A stretch of 33,439 bases of DNA from Candidatus Corynebacterium avicola (GCA_019114135.1 DXGC01000046.1:1-33439); one strand, 5' to 3'. Shown: positions 1-9,382, counted from the first letter of the stretch. The notes: generated by a model from the sequence alone, not told the origin. Numbers and translations are program-made.

Positions 1-417
1 CGCACCGGTGACCTGGCGGTCGTCTTCGACGGCCAGCTCTACATCACCGGACGCATCAAGGACCTGGTCGTCGTCGCCGGACGCAACCACTACCCGCAGG
101 ACATCGAGGCCACCGCCGTCGCCGCGGCGAACCAGGAGACCAACCACCTGCTGCCCGGCGTCGTCGCCGCCTTCGCGGTCGGCGCCACCGACTCCGGCTC
201 CGAGGGCCTGGTCATCATCGCCGAGCGTGACCCGGAGGCCGACCCCGCCGGTGACGAGGCCGCCGTCAGCGCGATCCGCGCCGCCGTCAGTTCGACCCAC
301 GGTGTGCAGCCGGACGACGTCCGCATCGTCGACGTGAACGCCATTCCGCGTTCCTCGGCGAACAAGATCGCCCGTCGTGTGGCAGCGAAGCTCTACCTGA
401 ACGGCAGCTTCAACTGA
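1..417 (+). CDS. fadD32: Long-chain fatty acid-AMP ligase FadD32, C-terminal part
   Basis: Only the last 138 residues are in the window; the frame is open from base 1 to TGA at 415-417. FadD32 activates the meromycolic (corynebacteria: plain fatty) acyl chain as acyl-AMP and loads it onto the N-terminal ACP of Pks13. The visible part is the C-terminal subdomain of an adenylate-forming enzyme: RTGDL at visible residues 1-5, the hinge and A8 region GRIKDLVVVAGRNHYPQD at 17-34, and the A10 motif PRSSANKIARR with its lysine at visible residue 122. The family could be another FAAL, but pks13 immediately downstream identifies it. The 210-bp gap to pks13 holds two hairpins, so pks13 may have its own promoter as well as read-through. 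Confidence 0.93.
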   Translation, partial: RTGDLAVVFDGQLYITGRIKDLVVVAGRNHYPQDIEATAVAAANQETNHLLPGVVAAFAVGATDSGSEGLVIIAERDPEADPAGDEAAVSAIRAAVSSTHGVQPDDVRIVDVNAIPRSSANKIARRVAAKLYLNGSFN

Positions 418-486
418 CCTGAGAGCGTCGCTCCAGGTATGCGACGGCTTCCTTCACTGGTCTAGACTGTCGTGTATCACAAAAGC

Positions 487-516
487 GGCCACCGACGATG
501 TCACTCGACGGTGGTC
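487..516. promoter_or_regulatory. Imperfect inverted repeat downstream of fadD32
   Basis: Arms 487-498 and 505-516 pair at 10 of 12 positions around a 6-nt loop; the core is CCACCG facing CGGTGG. No T-tract follows, so it may be a weak terminator of fadD32, an attenuating hairpin or an operator ahead of pks13. The role is inferred only from its position. Confidence 0.4.
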
Positions 517-535
517 GTCATACTTGCGACCCGGA

Positions 536-565
536 ATACGTGCGATACCCCCTGTCGCACCGTAT
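536..565. promoter_or_regulatory. Bulged inverted repeat upstream of pks13
   Basis: ATACGTGCGA (536-545) pairs with TCGCACCGTAT (555-565) apart from one bulged base, with a 9-nt loop. It lies 63 bases before the pks13 start. It could be an operator or a 5'-UTR hairpin; no known regulator site is recognised. Confidence 0.4.
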
Positions 566-627
566 CTCCAGCGAACTGAATTCCTGCCAACCGTCCGTCC
601 CACGAGGAAGCCGTACCCCTAACGCCT

Positions 628-3600
628 ATGTCGAACTCCGAGCACCAGCCCTCCACCGCCGCCGAGATGCGTGAATGGCTGCGCGACTGGGTGCAGGCCA
701 CCACCGGCCTGGACGTCGCGGAGATCACCGACGACCGCTCGATGGAGGAGTTCGGCCTCTCCAGCCGTGACGTCGTCGTCCTCTCCGGTGAGCTCGAGCG
801 ATTGACCGGGGTCTCCCTGGACGCCACCGTCGCCTACGAGTACAACACCATCGCAGCGCTGGCCGACTTCGTCGCCGCAGGTGGGGCGCGTGGGAGCCTG
901 GGCCGCCGCGGCGCCGGGGCAGGGCAGGACGCAGGACGCTCCGGCGGCGAGCTCGCCCCGGAGGACCGCCAGATCGCCATCGTCGGTATGGCCGGCTCCT
1001 TCCCGGGCGCGGAGAACGTCGCCGAGATGTGGAACATGTTCGAGCAGGGACGCAGCGGCGTCGGCGAGCTGCCGGAGGGCCGCTGGACCGAGTACGCCGA
1101 CGACCCGGACATGTCCCGGCGTATGGCCGAGGCCCAGCTCACCGGCGGCTACCTGGAGGACATCGCCTCCTTCGACGCAGAGTTCTTCGGTCTCTCGCCG
1201 CTCGAGGCGGCGAACATGGACCCGCAGCAGCGCATCATGCTCACCCTGACCTGGGAGGCGCTGGAGGACGCCGGTATCCCGGCGAACACCCTGCGCGGCA
1301 CCGACACCGGTGTCTTCCTCGGTTCGTCCAACAACGACTACGGCATGCTCATCGGCGCCGACCCGGCCGAGGCGCACCCCTACGCCCTGACCGGCAACTC
1401 CACCGCGGTGGTCGCCAACCGCGTCTCCTACGCCTTCGACTTCCGCGGACCGTCGGTCGCCCTGGACACCGCCTGCTCCTCCTCCCTGGTGGCCATCCAC
1501 CAGGCCGTGCGCTCCCTGCGCGACGGCGACTCCAGCGTCGCCCTCGCCGGTGGCGTGAACCTGCTGGCCAGCCCCTTCGCCACGGTCGCCTTCTCCGAGC
1601 TCGGCGTGCTCAGCCCCACCGGTGGCATCCACGCCTTCTCCGAGGACGCCGACGGTATCGTCCGTTCCGACGGTGCCGGCGTGCTCGTCCTCAAGCGTCT
1701 GTCGGACGCCGTCGCCGCCGGCGACAACGTCCTCGGCGTCATCGCCGGTTCCGCCGTGAACCAGGACGGACGCTCCAACGGCCTGACCGCACCGAACCCC
1801 GAGGCCCAGGCCGCCGTGCTGCGTGCGGCCTACCGGGACGCCCGCATCGAACCGTCCGAGGTGGACTACGTCGAGGCGCACGGCACCGGCACCATCCTCG
1901 GTGACCCGATCGAGGCCGGGGCACTGGGCCAGATCCTCGGCGAGGGACGCGACATCGCCACCCCGCTGCTGCTCGGCTCAGCGAAGACCAACTTCGGCCA
2001 CACCGAGGCCGCGGCCGGTGTCGCCGGTGTGATCAAGGTCGTCTCGGCCATGCGCGAGGGCGTGCTGCCCCCGACGGTGAACTTCGCCGGACCGAACCCC
2101 TACATCGACTTCGACCGCGACCACCTGGAGGTCGTCGAGGATCCGCGTGAGTGGCCGGAGTACTCCGGTGCGCCGGTCGCCGGCGTCTCCGGTTTCGGCT
2201 TCGGTGGTACCAACGCCCACGTGGTCGTCGTGGCGCCGTCCGGTGCCGCGCCGGTGGCCGATGCTGCCGTCACCGACTTCACCGACCAGCCGGTCTTCGA
2301 CTGGGCCGGTCTGCAGGACAACCCCGAGGCCGACGCCGACTCCGAGGGCGGGGCCGCCGGTATCGCGCTGCCGCGCCTGGTGCCAGTCTCCGGTCTGCTG
2401 CCCTCGCGCCGTCGCACCGCTGCGTCCGACCTCGCCGCCTGGCTGGAGGACAAGTCCAGCGCCGCCCACCTCGCCGCCCTGGCGTCCACCACCGGTGGAC
2501 GCAACCACGGCCGTTCCCGAGGCCTCGTCCTGGCCCACGACGTCGAGGAGGCCACCGCCGGCCTGACCCGCCTGGCCAACGGCAAGAAGGGTGGCAACAT
2601 CGCCGTCGCCGACAGCCCCGAGCGTGAGGGTGCGGTCTGGGTGTACTCCGGCTTCGGCTCCCAGCACCGCAAGATGGGCAAGGAACTCTACTCCCTGTCC
2701 CCGCGCTTCGCCGCCCGACTGCGCGAGATCGACGAGATCGTCGACCGTGAGTCCGGCTGGTCGGTCGTCGACATGATCCTCGACGACGCCCAGAACTTCG
2801 GCACCGAGACCGCCCAGGTCGGCATCACCGCCATCCAGATCGCCCTGACCGACCTGATGAAGGGTCTGGGGCTGCGTCCCGGCGCCGTCGTCGGCCAGTC
2901 CATGGGCGAGATCGCCGCAGGTTACGCCGTCGGGGGCCTGACCATGGAGGACGCCGTCACCATCGCCTGCCACCGTGCCCGCCTGATGGGCGAGGGCGAG
3001 ACCCTGCTGCCCGAGGACAAGCAGGGTGCCATGGCCGTCATCGAGCTCGGCGTGGACGAGCTGGTCGAGTTCCAGAAGGAGCACCCGGAGTTCGCCGCCG
3101 TCGAGCCCGCGGTCTACGCCGCACCCGGCATGACCACCGTGGGTGGCCCGGCCCAGCCGGTCGCCGACCTGGTGGAGTACCTGGACGGCGAGGGCAAGTT
3201 CGCCCGCCAGCTGAAGGTCAAGGGTGCCGGTCACACCAGCATGCTCGACCCGATCCTCGGCGAGCTCGCCGCGGAGATCAGCGACATCGCCCCGCAGCCG
3301 ATCCACACCCCGCTGTACAGCACCGTCGACCGGGGGGTGACCTACAACCCGGGCGACACCGTGCACGACGCGGAGTACTTCCTGCGCTGCACCCGCTACT
3401 CGGTGTGGTTCTCCGACGCCACCGGCCGCCTCTTCGACGAGGGCTTCCGTACGTTCGTGGAGTTCTCCCCGAACCCGGTTGCGCTGATGCCGATGATGAA
3501 CACCGCCTTCGCCCACGAGGCCGGCGAGTCCAGCCTGATGTACCTGCTCAAGCGCAAGGAGCCCAGCGTCGACACGCTGCTGCGCACCGTCGGCGAGCTC

Positions 3601-5652
3601 TATGTGCGCGGTGGGGACGTCGACTTCCGGACGCTCTACGCCACCGGTGACGCTGCAGCTTCCAGCCGCGTCGGCACGGACATCCCGGGCGTGCACTGGA
3701 ACCTGCAGCGTTACTGGACCGCCGCCCGCCCCGGTGGTGGAGCAGGCCGCGGCATCCCCGGCCGCCGGGTCTCCCTGCCGGACGGACGCACCGCCTTCGC
3801 CGCCGCCGTCAGCGACGTGCCCAGTGTGGAGTCCGTCGCCGAGGCTGCCGTGCGTGCGGTGGTCCCCGACTCCTCGGTCACCGCATTCCAGGGCCACGGT
3901 GCCCTGCCGACTGCCGGTGAGGTCACCACCCTGGTGTCCCGCACCCTCGGCGGTCTGACCGTGCAGGTCTACGTCGTCGACGAGACCGACGGTTCGTCCG
4001 TGCTGGTCGGCGAGGCTTTCGCCGCCACCCTCCCGTCCGTTCCCGCCGGTTCAACGGAGGACGCCCTGGGTGGTGCTTCCGAGGCTGGCGCTGCTGCCGC
4101 TGCTGGCGCCGCAGCAGGAGCCGCCGGTGCTGCCGGTGGCGAGGACGCCGGTGCGTCCCGGACCTCCCGCAACAGCCTGCCCACGGTCGACACCGAGGCT
4201 GAGCGCTGGGACCCGGACTCCGGCGAGAGCGCGGCCGACCGGCTGCGTGGCATCGTCTCCGAGTCGATGGGTTACGACATCGACGACCTGCCCGGTGAGC
4301 TCCCGCTGATCGACCTCGGCCTGGACTCACTGATGGGCATGCGCATCAAGAACCGTGTCGAGTACGACTTCGACCTGCCGCCGCTCAACGTCCAGGCCCT
4401 GCGCGACGGCTCCGTCGACGAGGTCATCGCCCTTGTCGAGGAGATGATCGAGCAGCGCCACAACGGTGGCGACGAAGCTTCCGACGCCGACAGCGAAGCG
4501 TCCGAAACGGACGCCGCCGACGCTGCACCCGAAGCGTCCGACTCCGCCGAGAAGAAGTCCTCCGGCGGCGTGGGCGTCGCCCCGCGTGACGCCTCCGAGC
4601 GCATGGTCTTCGGCACCTGGGCCTCCTTCACCGGAGCCGCCCCGGCCGGCGTGACCAGCGAACTCCCGGAGGTCGACAGCGAGACCGCCGCGAAGATCGC
4701 CGAGCGTCTCAACGAGCGCTGCGGCACCGGCGAGACCGTCATCACCGCCGAGCAGGTGCTCGAGGCCGAGACCCTGGAACCGCTGGGCAACCGTGTCCGC
4801 GATGTCTTCGAGACCACCGTCGAGGGCAACATCCGCGTGCTGCGTGCACGTCAGGAGGGCTCGCAGAGCCCGTCCGTCTTCGTCTTCCACCCGGCCGGTG
4901 GATCCAGCGTGGTCTACGAGCCGCTGACCCGACGCCTGCCCGCCGACACCCCGGTCTACGGTGTCGAGCGTCTCGAGGGCAGCCTCGACGAGCGTGCCGA
5001 CGCCTACGTCGCCGACATCACCGCCCTGGCCGACGGCCGTCCGGTGCTCCTCGGTGGATGGAGCTTCGGCGGTGCCCTGGCCTTCGAGGTCGCCCACCGT
5101 CTCGAGCAGGCGGGGGAGGTCGCCGTCGGGCACCTGGAGCTGCTCGACCTGGTGCGTCCGGCGAAACCGGCACCCGACACGAAGGAGGAGATGCACGCCC
5201 GCTGGGACCGCTACTCCGCCTTCGCCAAGAAGACCTACGGCATCGACATGCCCGTCCCGCACGACCTGCTCGACTCCCAGGGTGAGGAGGTGCTCATCGG
5301 GATGATGACCACTTTCCTGCAGAACACCGACGCCTCCGAGCACGGTCTGGCCGCCGGCGTGCTGGAGCACCAGCGCGCCAGCTTCGTCGACACCCGCATC
5401 CTCAACACCCTCGACTTCGAACGGTGGAGCGAGGTCGAGGCACCGGTCACCCTCTTCAAGTCCGAGGGCATGCACGAGGGCGCGATCGAGCTGGAGCCGT
5501 CCTTCGCCGACATCCCCGCCGACGGTGGCTGGGACGGCGTCACCGAGGTGGAGCTGGTCCAGCTGGCCGGTGACCACCTTGCAGTGCCGGACGAGCCGTC
5601 CATCGGCATTGTCGGTGCCCACATCACCGAGCACATCGACAAGCTGCGATAG
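628..5652 (+). CDS. pks13: Polyketide synthase Pks13, mycolic acid condensase
   Basis: Type I PKS of 1674 residues that condenses two activated fatty acyl chains to the alpha-alkyl beta-ketoester precursor of mycolates. Domain order seen: ACP1 (residues ~10-90, phosphopantetheine Ser46 in GLSSRD), ketosynthase (~110-535, Cys283 in DTACSSS, His418 in EAHGTGT, His458 in NFGHTEA), acyltransferase (~670-970, Ser758 in GQSMGE, His869 in GAGHTS), Ala-rich linker (~1150-1180), ACP2 (~1205-1290, Ser1234 in GLDSLMG), acidic Ala/Asp/Ser linker, and thioesterase (~1425-1674, Ser1479 in GGWSFGG, candidate Asp1507, His1650 in AGDHLA). ACP-KS-AT-ACP-TE is diagnostic for Pks13. The AT nucleophile motif has Gln where most AT domains have His. 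The ATG at 628 lacks a well-spaced ribosome site (GAGGAAG is ~18 nt away), but the N-terminus fits the family. accD follows after 10 bp. Confidence 0.97.
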   Translation: MSNSEHQPSTAAEMREWLRDWVQATTGLDVAEITDDRSMEEFGLSSRDVVVLSGELERLTGVSLDATVAYEYNTIAALADFVAAGGARGSLGRRGAGAGQDAGRSGGELAPEDRQIAIVGMAGSFPGAENVAEMWNMFEQGRSGVGELPEGRWTEYADDPDMSRRMAEAQLTGGYLEDIASFDAEFFGLSPLEAANMDPQQRIMLTLTWEALEDAGIPANTLRGTDTGVFLGSSNNDYGMLIGADPAEAHPYALTGNSTAVVANRVSYAFDFRGPSVALDTACSSSLVAIHQAVRSLRDGDSSVALAGGVNLLASPFATVAFSELGVLSPTGGIHAFSEDADGIVRSDGAGVLVLKRLSDAVAAGDNVLGVIAGSAVNQDGRSNGLTAPNPEAQAAVLRAAYRDARIEPSEVDYVEAHGTGTILGDPIEAGALGQILGEGRDIATPLLLGSAKTNFGHTEAAAGVAGVIKVVSAMREGVLPPTVNFAGPNPYIDFDRDHLEVVEDPREWPEYSGAPVAGVSGFGFGGTNAHVVVVAPSGAAPVADAAVTDFTDQPVFDWAGLQDNPEADADSEGGAAGIALPRLVPVSGLLPSRRRTAASDLAAWLEDKSSAAHLAALASTTGGRNHGRSRGLVLAHDVEEATAGLTRLANGKKGGNIAVADSPEREGAVWVYSGFGSQHRKMGKELYSLSPRFAARLREIDEIVDRESGWSVVDMILDDAQNFGTETAQVGITAIQIALTDLMKGLGLRPGAVVGQSMGEIAAGYAVGGLTMEDAVTIACHRARLMGEGETLLPEDKQGAMAVIELGVDELVEFQKEHPEFAAVEPAVYAAPGMTTVGGPAQPVADLVEYLDGEGKFARQLKVKGAGHTSMLDPILGELAAEISDIAPQPIHTPLYSTVDRGVTYNPGDTVHDAEYFLRCTRYSVWFSDATGRLFDEGFRTFVEFSPNPVALMPMMNTAFAHEAGESSLMYLLKRKEPSVDTLLRTVGELYVRGGDVDFRTLYATGDAAASSRVGTDIPGVHWNLQRYWTAARPGGGAGRGIPGRRVSLPDGRTAFAAAVSDVPSVESVAEAAVRAVVPDSSVTAFQGHGALPTAGEVTTLVSRTLGGLTVQVYVVDETDGSSVLVGEAFAATLPSVPAGSTEDALGGASEAGAAAAAGAAAGAAGAAGGEDAGASRTSRNSLPTVDTEAERWDPDSGESAADRLRGIVSESMGYDIDDLPGELPLIDLGLDSLMGMRIKNRVEYDFDLPPLNVQALRDGSVDEVIALVEEMIEQRHNGGDEASDADSEASETDAADAAPEASDSAEKKSSGGVGVAPRDASERMVFGTWASFTGAAPAGVTSELPEVDSETAAKIAERLNERCGTGETVITAEQVLEAETLEPLGNRVRDVFETTVEGNIRVLRARQEGSQSPSVFVFHPAGGSSVVYEPLTRRLPADTPVYGVERLEGSLDERADAYVADITALADGRPVLLGGWSFGGALAFEVAHRLEQAGEVAVGHLELLDLVRPAKPAPDTKEEMHARWDRYSAFAKKTYGIDMPVPHDLLDSQGEEVLIGMMTTFLQNTDASEHGLAAGVLEHQRASFVDTRILNTLDFERWSEVEAPVTLFKSEGMHEGAIELEPSFADIPADGGWDGVTEVELVQLAGDHLAVPDEPSIGIVGAHITEHIDKLR

Positions 5653-5662
5653 CGTGGAGCAC

Positions 5663-7276
5663 ATGACAGCAACACCGGAGAACCCGTCGTTCGGCGGAGC
5701 CGACGTAGCGGACCGCTACGCGCCCGGCACCGGACGCTCCACCGCCGAGAAGCTCGATGACCTGCGCGCACGCCTGGAGGAGTCGCTCGACCCCGGCAGC
5801 GAGCGGGCCCGCGAGAAGCGCGACGCCGAAGGCCGCACCACCCCTCGCCAGCGCATCGACGCGCTGCTGGACGAGGGCACCTTCACCGAGATCGGTGCGC
5901 TGGGCCGCACCCCCGGTGTGGAGGACGCCCCCTACGGTGACGGCGTGGTCACCGGCTACGGCCGGATCGACGGACGTCCCGTGGCGATCTACGCCCACGA
6001 CAAGACCGTCTACGGCGGATCGGTCGGTGAGACCTTCGGCAAGAAGGTCTGCGAGGTCATGGACTTCGCCACCCGCATCGGCTGCCCTGTCATCGGCATC
6101 AACGACTCCGGTGGAGCCCGCATCCAGGACGCCGTGATGTCGCTGGCGATGTACTCCGAGATCTCCCGGCGTCAGCTGCCGCTGTCCGGCCAGTCCCCGC
6201 AGATCTCCATCCTGCTCGGTAACTGCGCCGGTGGTGCGGTGTACGCCCCGGCCACCACCGACTTCCTCATCGCGGTGGAGGAGCAGACCACGATGTTCGT
6301 CACCGGTCCGCAGATCATCGAGTCGGTCACCGGCGAGAAGATCAGCATGCAGGACCTCGGCGGCGCACGGGTGCAGGCCGCCAACGGCAACATTCAGTAC
6401 GTCGGCTCGGACGAGGACGACGCCTTCAGCTACGTCCGCGAACTCCTCGCACACCTTCCGACCAGTGCTTTCGAGGCCACCCCGGTGTACCCCGCGCCGT
6501 CGGACGAGCCGACCGAGCGCGACCTCGAGCTCAACGACCTCATCCCGGACGACCCCAACGCGGGCTACGACATGATGGACGTGCTGACCCGCATCTTCGA
6601 CGACGAGGACTTCCTCGAGACCCAGCCGGACTACGGTCAGAACGTGATCACCGGTTTCGCCCGGATCGACGGTCGTCCCGTGGGCGTGGTCGCGAACCAG
6701 CCGATGTCCCTGGCCGGCTGTCTGGACGCCGAGGCCGCCGACAAGGCGTCCCGCTTCATCCGCATCTGCGACTCCTACGGTGTGCCGCTGGTGTACGTCG
6801 TCGACACCCCGGGCTACCTGCCCGGTGCCGAGCAGGAGAAGCTCGGCCTGATCCACCGTGGTGCCAAGCTGGGCTTCGCGATCGTGGAGGCCACGGTCCC
6901 GAAGATGACCGTGGTGGTGCGTAAGGCCTTCGGCGGTGGTTACGCCGTGATGGGTTCGAAGAACCTCGGTGCGGACGTGAACCTTGCGTGGCCGACGGCG
7001 CAGATCGCCGTCATGGGCGCTGAGGGTGCCGCGGTGATGATCCAGGGGCGTCAGCTCGCCGCGCTGCCGGAGGAGGAGCGTCCGGCTGCGAAGAAGATGT
7101 TCATGGACTTTTACAACGCCAACATGACCAGCCCCTACGTCGCAGCCGAGCGTGGCTACATCGACGAGATCATCGACCCGGCGCAGACCCGCGTGCGGCT
7201 GCGCCAGTCGCTGCGGTTGCTCAAGGACAAGCAGGTCCACGTGACGCCGAAGAAGCACACCATCAACCCGATGTAG
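5663..7276 (+). CDS. Acyl-CoA carboxylase beta subunit (AccD4/AccD3 type)
   Basis: Carboxyltransferase subunit of 537 residues. With the biotinylated alpha subunit it carboxylates a long-chain acyl-CoA to give the extender that the Pks13 AT domain uses. Called accD4 in mycobacteria and accD3 in C. glutamicum. Seen: N-terminal basic segment with TTPRQRIDALLDEGTF, N-terminal oxyanion-hole motif GNCAGGAVYAPA (GGAV at 190-193), and C-terminal counterpart KAFGGGYAVMGSK (GGG at 424-426). Length is normal for the family. The reading frame is open further upstream, but that part overlaps the pks13 end; ATG 5663 with GGAG at 5656-5659 gives a 10-bp gap to pks13 and a family-like N-terminus. It is translated in the pks13 operon. 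A GC-rich hairpin follows the stop. Confidence 0.95.
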   Translation: MTATPENPSFGGADVADRYAPGTGRSTAEKLDDLRARLEESLDPGSERAREKRDAEGRTTPRQRIDALLDEGTFTEIGALGRTPGVEDAPYGDGVVTGYGRIDGRPVAIYAHDKTVYGGSVGETFGKKVCEVMDFATRIGCPVIGINDSGGARIQDAVMSLAMYSEISRRQLPLSGQSPQISILLGNCAGGAVYAPATTDFLIAVEEQTTMFVTGPQIIESVTGEKISMQDLGGARVQAANGNIQYVGSDEDDAFSYVRELLAHLPTSAFEATPVYPAPSDEPTERDLELNDLIPDDPNAGYDMMDVLTRIFDDEDFLETQPDYGQNVITGFARIDGRPVGVVANQPMSLAGCLDAEAADKASRFIRICDSYGVPLVYVVDTPGYLPGAEQEKLGLIHRGAKLGFAIVEATVPKMTVVVRKAFGGGYAVMGSKNLGADVNLAWPTAQIAVMGAEGAAVMIQGRQLAALPEEERPAAKKMFMDFYNANMTSPYVAAERGYIDEIIDPAQTRVRLRQSLRLLKDKQVHVTPKKHTINPM

Positions 7277-7280
7277 TGCC

Positions 7281-7303
7281 GCGGCGGGTGGGTAGCCCGC
7301 CGC
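7281..7303 (+). terminator. GC-rich hairpin after accD
   Basis: GCGGCGGG (7281-7288) and CCCGCCGC (7296-7303) form a perfect 8-bp stem with a 7-nt loop, starting 5 bases after the accD stop. There is no T-run, so it is a probable but not canonical terminator of the fadD32-pks13-accD unit. The following ~65 bases are GCC-rich without further structure. Confidence 0.5.
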
Positions 7304-7368
7304 CCGCCGCCCGCGCCGCCCACATCGCCTACTCCGGAGCCCTACCGCCGCCCCCTGCCGCCACCCTG

Positions 7369-7463
7369 CCAGATTTAGCACCTCTTCGATTGCCCATATC
7401 GTGAGACCTGCAGGTCACGGGATTTTCTGCTTCGTGGCAGCAACACGGGAGGTGCTGATTCTG
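7369..7463 (+). repeat. Palindrome-ended element, copy A
   Basis: A ~95-bp element with imperfect terminal inverted repeats: CCAGATTTAGCACCTC at the left end and GAGGTGCTGATTCTGA at the right, 13 of 16 positions complementary. The left half matches copy B at 8764-8859 nearly base for base, including TCGATTGCCCATATC and the following TGAGAC.TGCAGGTCA; the middle diverges, and the right end matches again. An inner perfect palindrome GACCTGCAGGTC lies at 7405-7416. Same orientation as copy B and as the gene between them. Confidence 0.85.
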
Positions 7464-7477
7464 ACTGGTCTCCCGAG

Positions 7478-7492
7478 GGGAGGAGCCCTCCC
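7478..7492 (+). other. Small GC hairpin ahead of the DUF559 gene
   Basis: GGGAGG (7478-7483) and CCTCCC (7487-7492) can pair around an AGC triloop. It lies just upstream of the -10-like TATGAT at 7507-7512 and could act as an insulating terminator or an operator. Weak evidence. Confidence 0.3.
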
Positions 7493-7506
7493 GCCACTTC
7501 TCCACG

Positions 7507-7512
7507 TATGAT
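7507..7512 (+). promoter_or_regulatory. -10-like TATGAT upstream of the DUF559 gene
   Basis: TATGAT is close to the ideal actinobacterial -10 hexamer and predicts transcription from about 7519. No convincing -35 was found. It sits between repeat copy A and the coding region, so the gene could be expressed from inside the repeat-bounded unit. Confidence 0.4.
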
Positions 7513-7526
7513 CGGCCTTCAACAGG

Positions 7527-8729
7527 GTGCTGGGGAGCCACCGAAGCGGGGCGGCTCGGGAATGCCTGGGAATCGGGGAAGCAGTGGGATACAGGGGCGG
7601 GAAACTCGACAGCGAGATCATCGAAAAGATCGGCGTGCCATCGGTGCTTCGTGATCTACGCATTCCGGGGACTCCGGAGTACTACGGCGGTCGGAACGCC
7701 GGGTCACATCCTCCCGATGGCTTTGTGGAGACAGGAGGATTCTGGGTACCGGACGAGCTGGTACGCCATCAGGAACAGGTTACCTACGGACAGCGTCAGC
7801 ATCCCCGCGGGATCGGCTACCACTTCGGGGCAGTCACCAGGATGCGGATGGTCGCACAGGAACACCCGGAATGGGCGGCCACGTCGTGGACTGCACTGGG
7901 GATCTGGGGTGTCGAGTACTTCGTCGATGATGCAGATACCTGCGTCTTGTCGAATGGTCGTGCGAGTCTTGCAAAGTCGGCAACGGCGGTCACCCGGCAT
8001 CGGAATCAGTCTGTTCATGCGGCCACGGTTGTGTTCACCCCTGACCCGTACTGCCGCGAGCTGATGACCGTGCCTCCTGTTATGGCGTTCGCCATGGCAT
8101 TGCGGTCGTTGTCAGCGGGACAGCACCGGTGGAACGTACCGCAGGGGACGGGCCTGTCGGACGAAGATCTACGCGCCGTCCAACTCATTGACGCAGTCAG
8201 CACGACTTTCGGCGTCGATCCACAGCGGTGGCCCGACGCCTGCCACTACCTGTTGTCCACGCGTAGGCTTCGCCGATTGGTGGCGCTGTGTGACCAGGGG
8301 GCGGAGTCGCCGACCGAGACGGTGATGAGGCTGATGGCCGCACAGATTCAACCAGGGATGGTGTCGCAGCTCGTGGTTCTGGCGGACGGGACGGTGGCCG
8401 ATCCCGTCCACACGAAAGGAGCATTGCCCGGCAGGATTCGTAACGGTCAGGGAAGATCACGACAGGGGAGAGTTGCGAACGGGACGGCAGGACGCATCGT
8501 CGCCCGGCTTGATCTCGGCCACCCGGAGTTGAAGCTGGCACTGCAGTACGACGGCGCGGGGCACATGACTGCTGACCGTCGGGACCGGGACTCGAAGATC
8601 AATGCCGAGCTGGCGAACCTGGGGTGGCACGTCGTACGGATCACCTACGGTCACCTCCGCGATCCGAACCTGTTCGAGACAACTGTCCGGGACGCGGTCT
8701 CCTACTGTCGACGTCGAATGACTCGGTGA
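7527..8729 (+). CDS. DUF559-type protein with PD-(D/E)XK-like C-terminus
   Basis: About 400 residues. The C-terminal ~140 residues resemble the DUF559 (Vsr-like) restriction-endonuclease fold common in actinobacteria: SPTETVMR with Glu264, LDLGHPELKLALQYDGAGH with Asp329 and His346, then an Arg/Asp-rich helix and ELANLGWHVVRITYGHL. Most relatives read EYDG or EVDG where this one has QYDG (Gln340), and about 40 residues seem inserted before Asp329, so nuclease activity is doubtful. The N-terminal ~250 residues resemble the AbiEi/DNA-binding-like front part of such proteins, but I cannot assign it firmly. The start is uncertain: GTG 7527 is used here; GTG 7584 behind GGGGAA (7575-7580) is an alternative. 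It is flanked by direct repeats 7369-7463 and 8764-8859 and is less GC-biased than the pks13 operon, which suggests transfer. Biological role unknown. Confidence 0.75.
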   Translation: MLGSHRSGAARECLGIGEAVGYRGGKLDSEIIEKIGVPSVLRDLRIPGTPEYYGGRNAGSHPPDGFVETGGFWVPDELVRHQEQVTYGQRQHPRGIGYHFGAVTRMRMVAQEHPEWAATSWTALGIWGVEYFVDDADTCVLSNGRASLAKSATAVTRHRNQSVHAATVVFTPDPYCRELMTVPPVMAFAMALRSLSAGQHRWNVPQGTGLSDEDLRAVQLIDAVSTTFGVDPQRWPDACHYLLSTRRLRRLVALCDQGAESPTETVMRLMAAQIQPGMVSQLVVLADGTVADPVHTKGALPGRIRNGQGRSRQGRVANGTAGRIVARLDLGHPELKLALQYDGAGHMTADRRDRDSKINAELANLGWHVVRITYGHLRDPNLFETTVRDAVSYCRRRMTR

Positions 8730-8763
8730 TCAGGAGTTGACGGCTGGCGCCTGGGAACAATGG

Positions 8764-8859
8764 CCGGAATTAGCACCTCGTCGATTGCCCATATCCTGAG
8801 ACATGCAGGTCAACGAGTTTGGGTGGCTCAGTCTGCAGCCCCGGAGGTGCTAATTCTGG
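8764..8859 (+). repeat. Palindrome-ended element, copy B
   Basis: 96 bp with terminal inverted repeats CCGGAATTAGCACCTC (8764-8779) and GAGGTGCTAATTCTGG (8844-8859), complementary at 15 of 16 positions. It begins 34 bases after the stop of the DUF559 gene and repeats copy A in the same orientation. The better-preserved ends suggest that this copy is closer to the ancestral sequence. No coding potential. Confidence 0.87.
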
Positions 8860-8895
8860 CGAGGAGAGCGAGGGGCAGTGAAATGGGGGCGCGGG

Positions 8896-8917
8896 GCGGC
8901 CGGAAAGGGTCGGCCGC
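8896..8917 (-). terminator. Possible terminator of the 8923-9330 gene
   Basis: GCGGCCG (8896-8902) and CGGCCGC (8911-8917) form a perfect 7-bp stem with an 8-nt loop, 5 bases beyond the stop of the minus-strand gene. It is not followed by a T-run. Confidence 0.4.
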
Positions 8918-8922
8918 TGCGG

Positions 8923-9330
8923 TCAGTTGTTCTGCCAGAGGGGGACGTGCGCGGCCCAGGGGATCTGGTCGGGTGTCGCCTGGACGGGCTGTCCGGCCTG
9001 GAGTGCCTCCTCCTCGGCGCGAGCGTGCGGGGAGATGACGTCGATGATCACCTCAGCGACCGCGATGGCGGTGTTTTCGTCCTCCGCGGGGACCTGTGCA
9101 ATGAGACTGCGGGGACGGCGATCGCCGGCCGGCTCGTCCGGGTGCTCGGCTGCCCACTGGTCGGGGAGGCCGAGATCGGACTCGGCATCGACGAATTCGA
9201 GTCTGGGCGGGGGAGTGGGGACGCCGTCGGTACCGGCGAGGTCACGGAGTCGGGCGCCGACCGCGTCGAGCACCTTCGGTTCGTCGGACGGGGCGATGAA
9301 TACGGTGGCGAGGCACTGATCCTCAGGCAT
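8923..9330 (-). CDS. Hypothetical protein, 135 residues
   Basis: I do not recognise the family. It is an acidic soluble protein without signal peptide or membrane segment, ending in PWAAHVPLWQNN; residues ~90-115 (PAEDENTAIAVAEVIIDVI) look like a strand-helix unit. The frame is open to a start at 9390, but that extension would run through a perfect 14-bp terminator stem at 9352-9382. ATG at 9330 is instead placed exactly 7 nt after the -10-like TACGGT (9343-9338, minus strand), so the gene is very likely leaderless and 135 residues long. It is separated from the DUF6114 gene by that terminator and so is probably its own unit. Confidence 0.75.
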   Translation of the reverse strand: MPEDQCLATVFIAPSDEPKVLDAVGARLRDLAGTDGVPTPPPRLEFVDAESDLGLPDQWAAEHPDEPAGDRRPRSLIAQVPAEDENTAIAVAEVIIDVISPHARAEEEALQAGQPVQATPDQIPWAAHVPLWQNN

Positions 9331-9337
9331 GACATCG

Positions 9338-9343
9338 ACCGTA
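9338..9343 (-). promoter_or_regulatory. -10 TACGGT of a leaderless gene
   Basis: TACGGT on the minus strand, then 7 nt, then ATG at 9330. It decides the start of the 135-residue protein. Confidence 0.55.
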
Positions 9344-9347
9344 ACGG

Positions 9348-9382
9348 AAAACCGCCCCAGCCAGAAGCTCTGGCTGGGGCGG
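9348..9382 (-). terminator. Strong rho-independent terminator of the DUF6230-DUF6114 operon
   Basis: Bases 9352-9365 and 9369-9382 are perfectly complementary over 14 bp (core CCGCCCCAGCC/GGCTGGGGCGG) with a 3-nt loop, and on the minus strand the stem is followed by TTTT (9351-9348). It lies 66 bases beyond the stop of the DUF6114 gene. Confidence 0.9.

Noticed and set aside
619..3897. Long minus-strand frames opposite pks13 (619-1881 and 1978-3897)
   Set aside because: Antisense to conserved ketosynthase and acyltransferase regions; typical high-GC shadows.
7304..7368. GCC-rich run after accD, considered as a repeat array or origin-like site
   Set aside because: Irregular spacing, no defined unit and no DnaA-box-like motifs.
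5624..7381. A 585-codon open frame on - opposite accD
   Set aside because: It mirrors accD, which has clear carboxyltransferase motifs; no family is recognisable in the antisense product.
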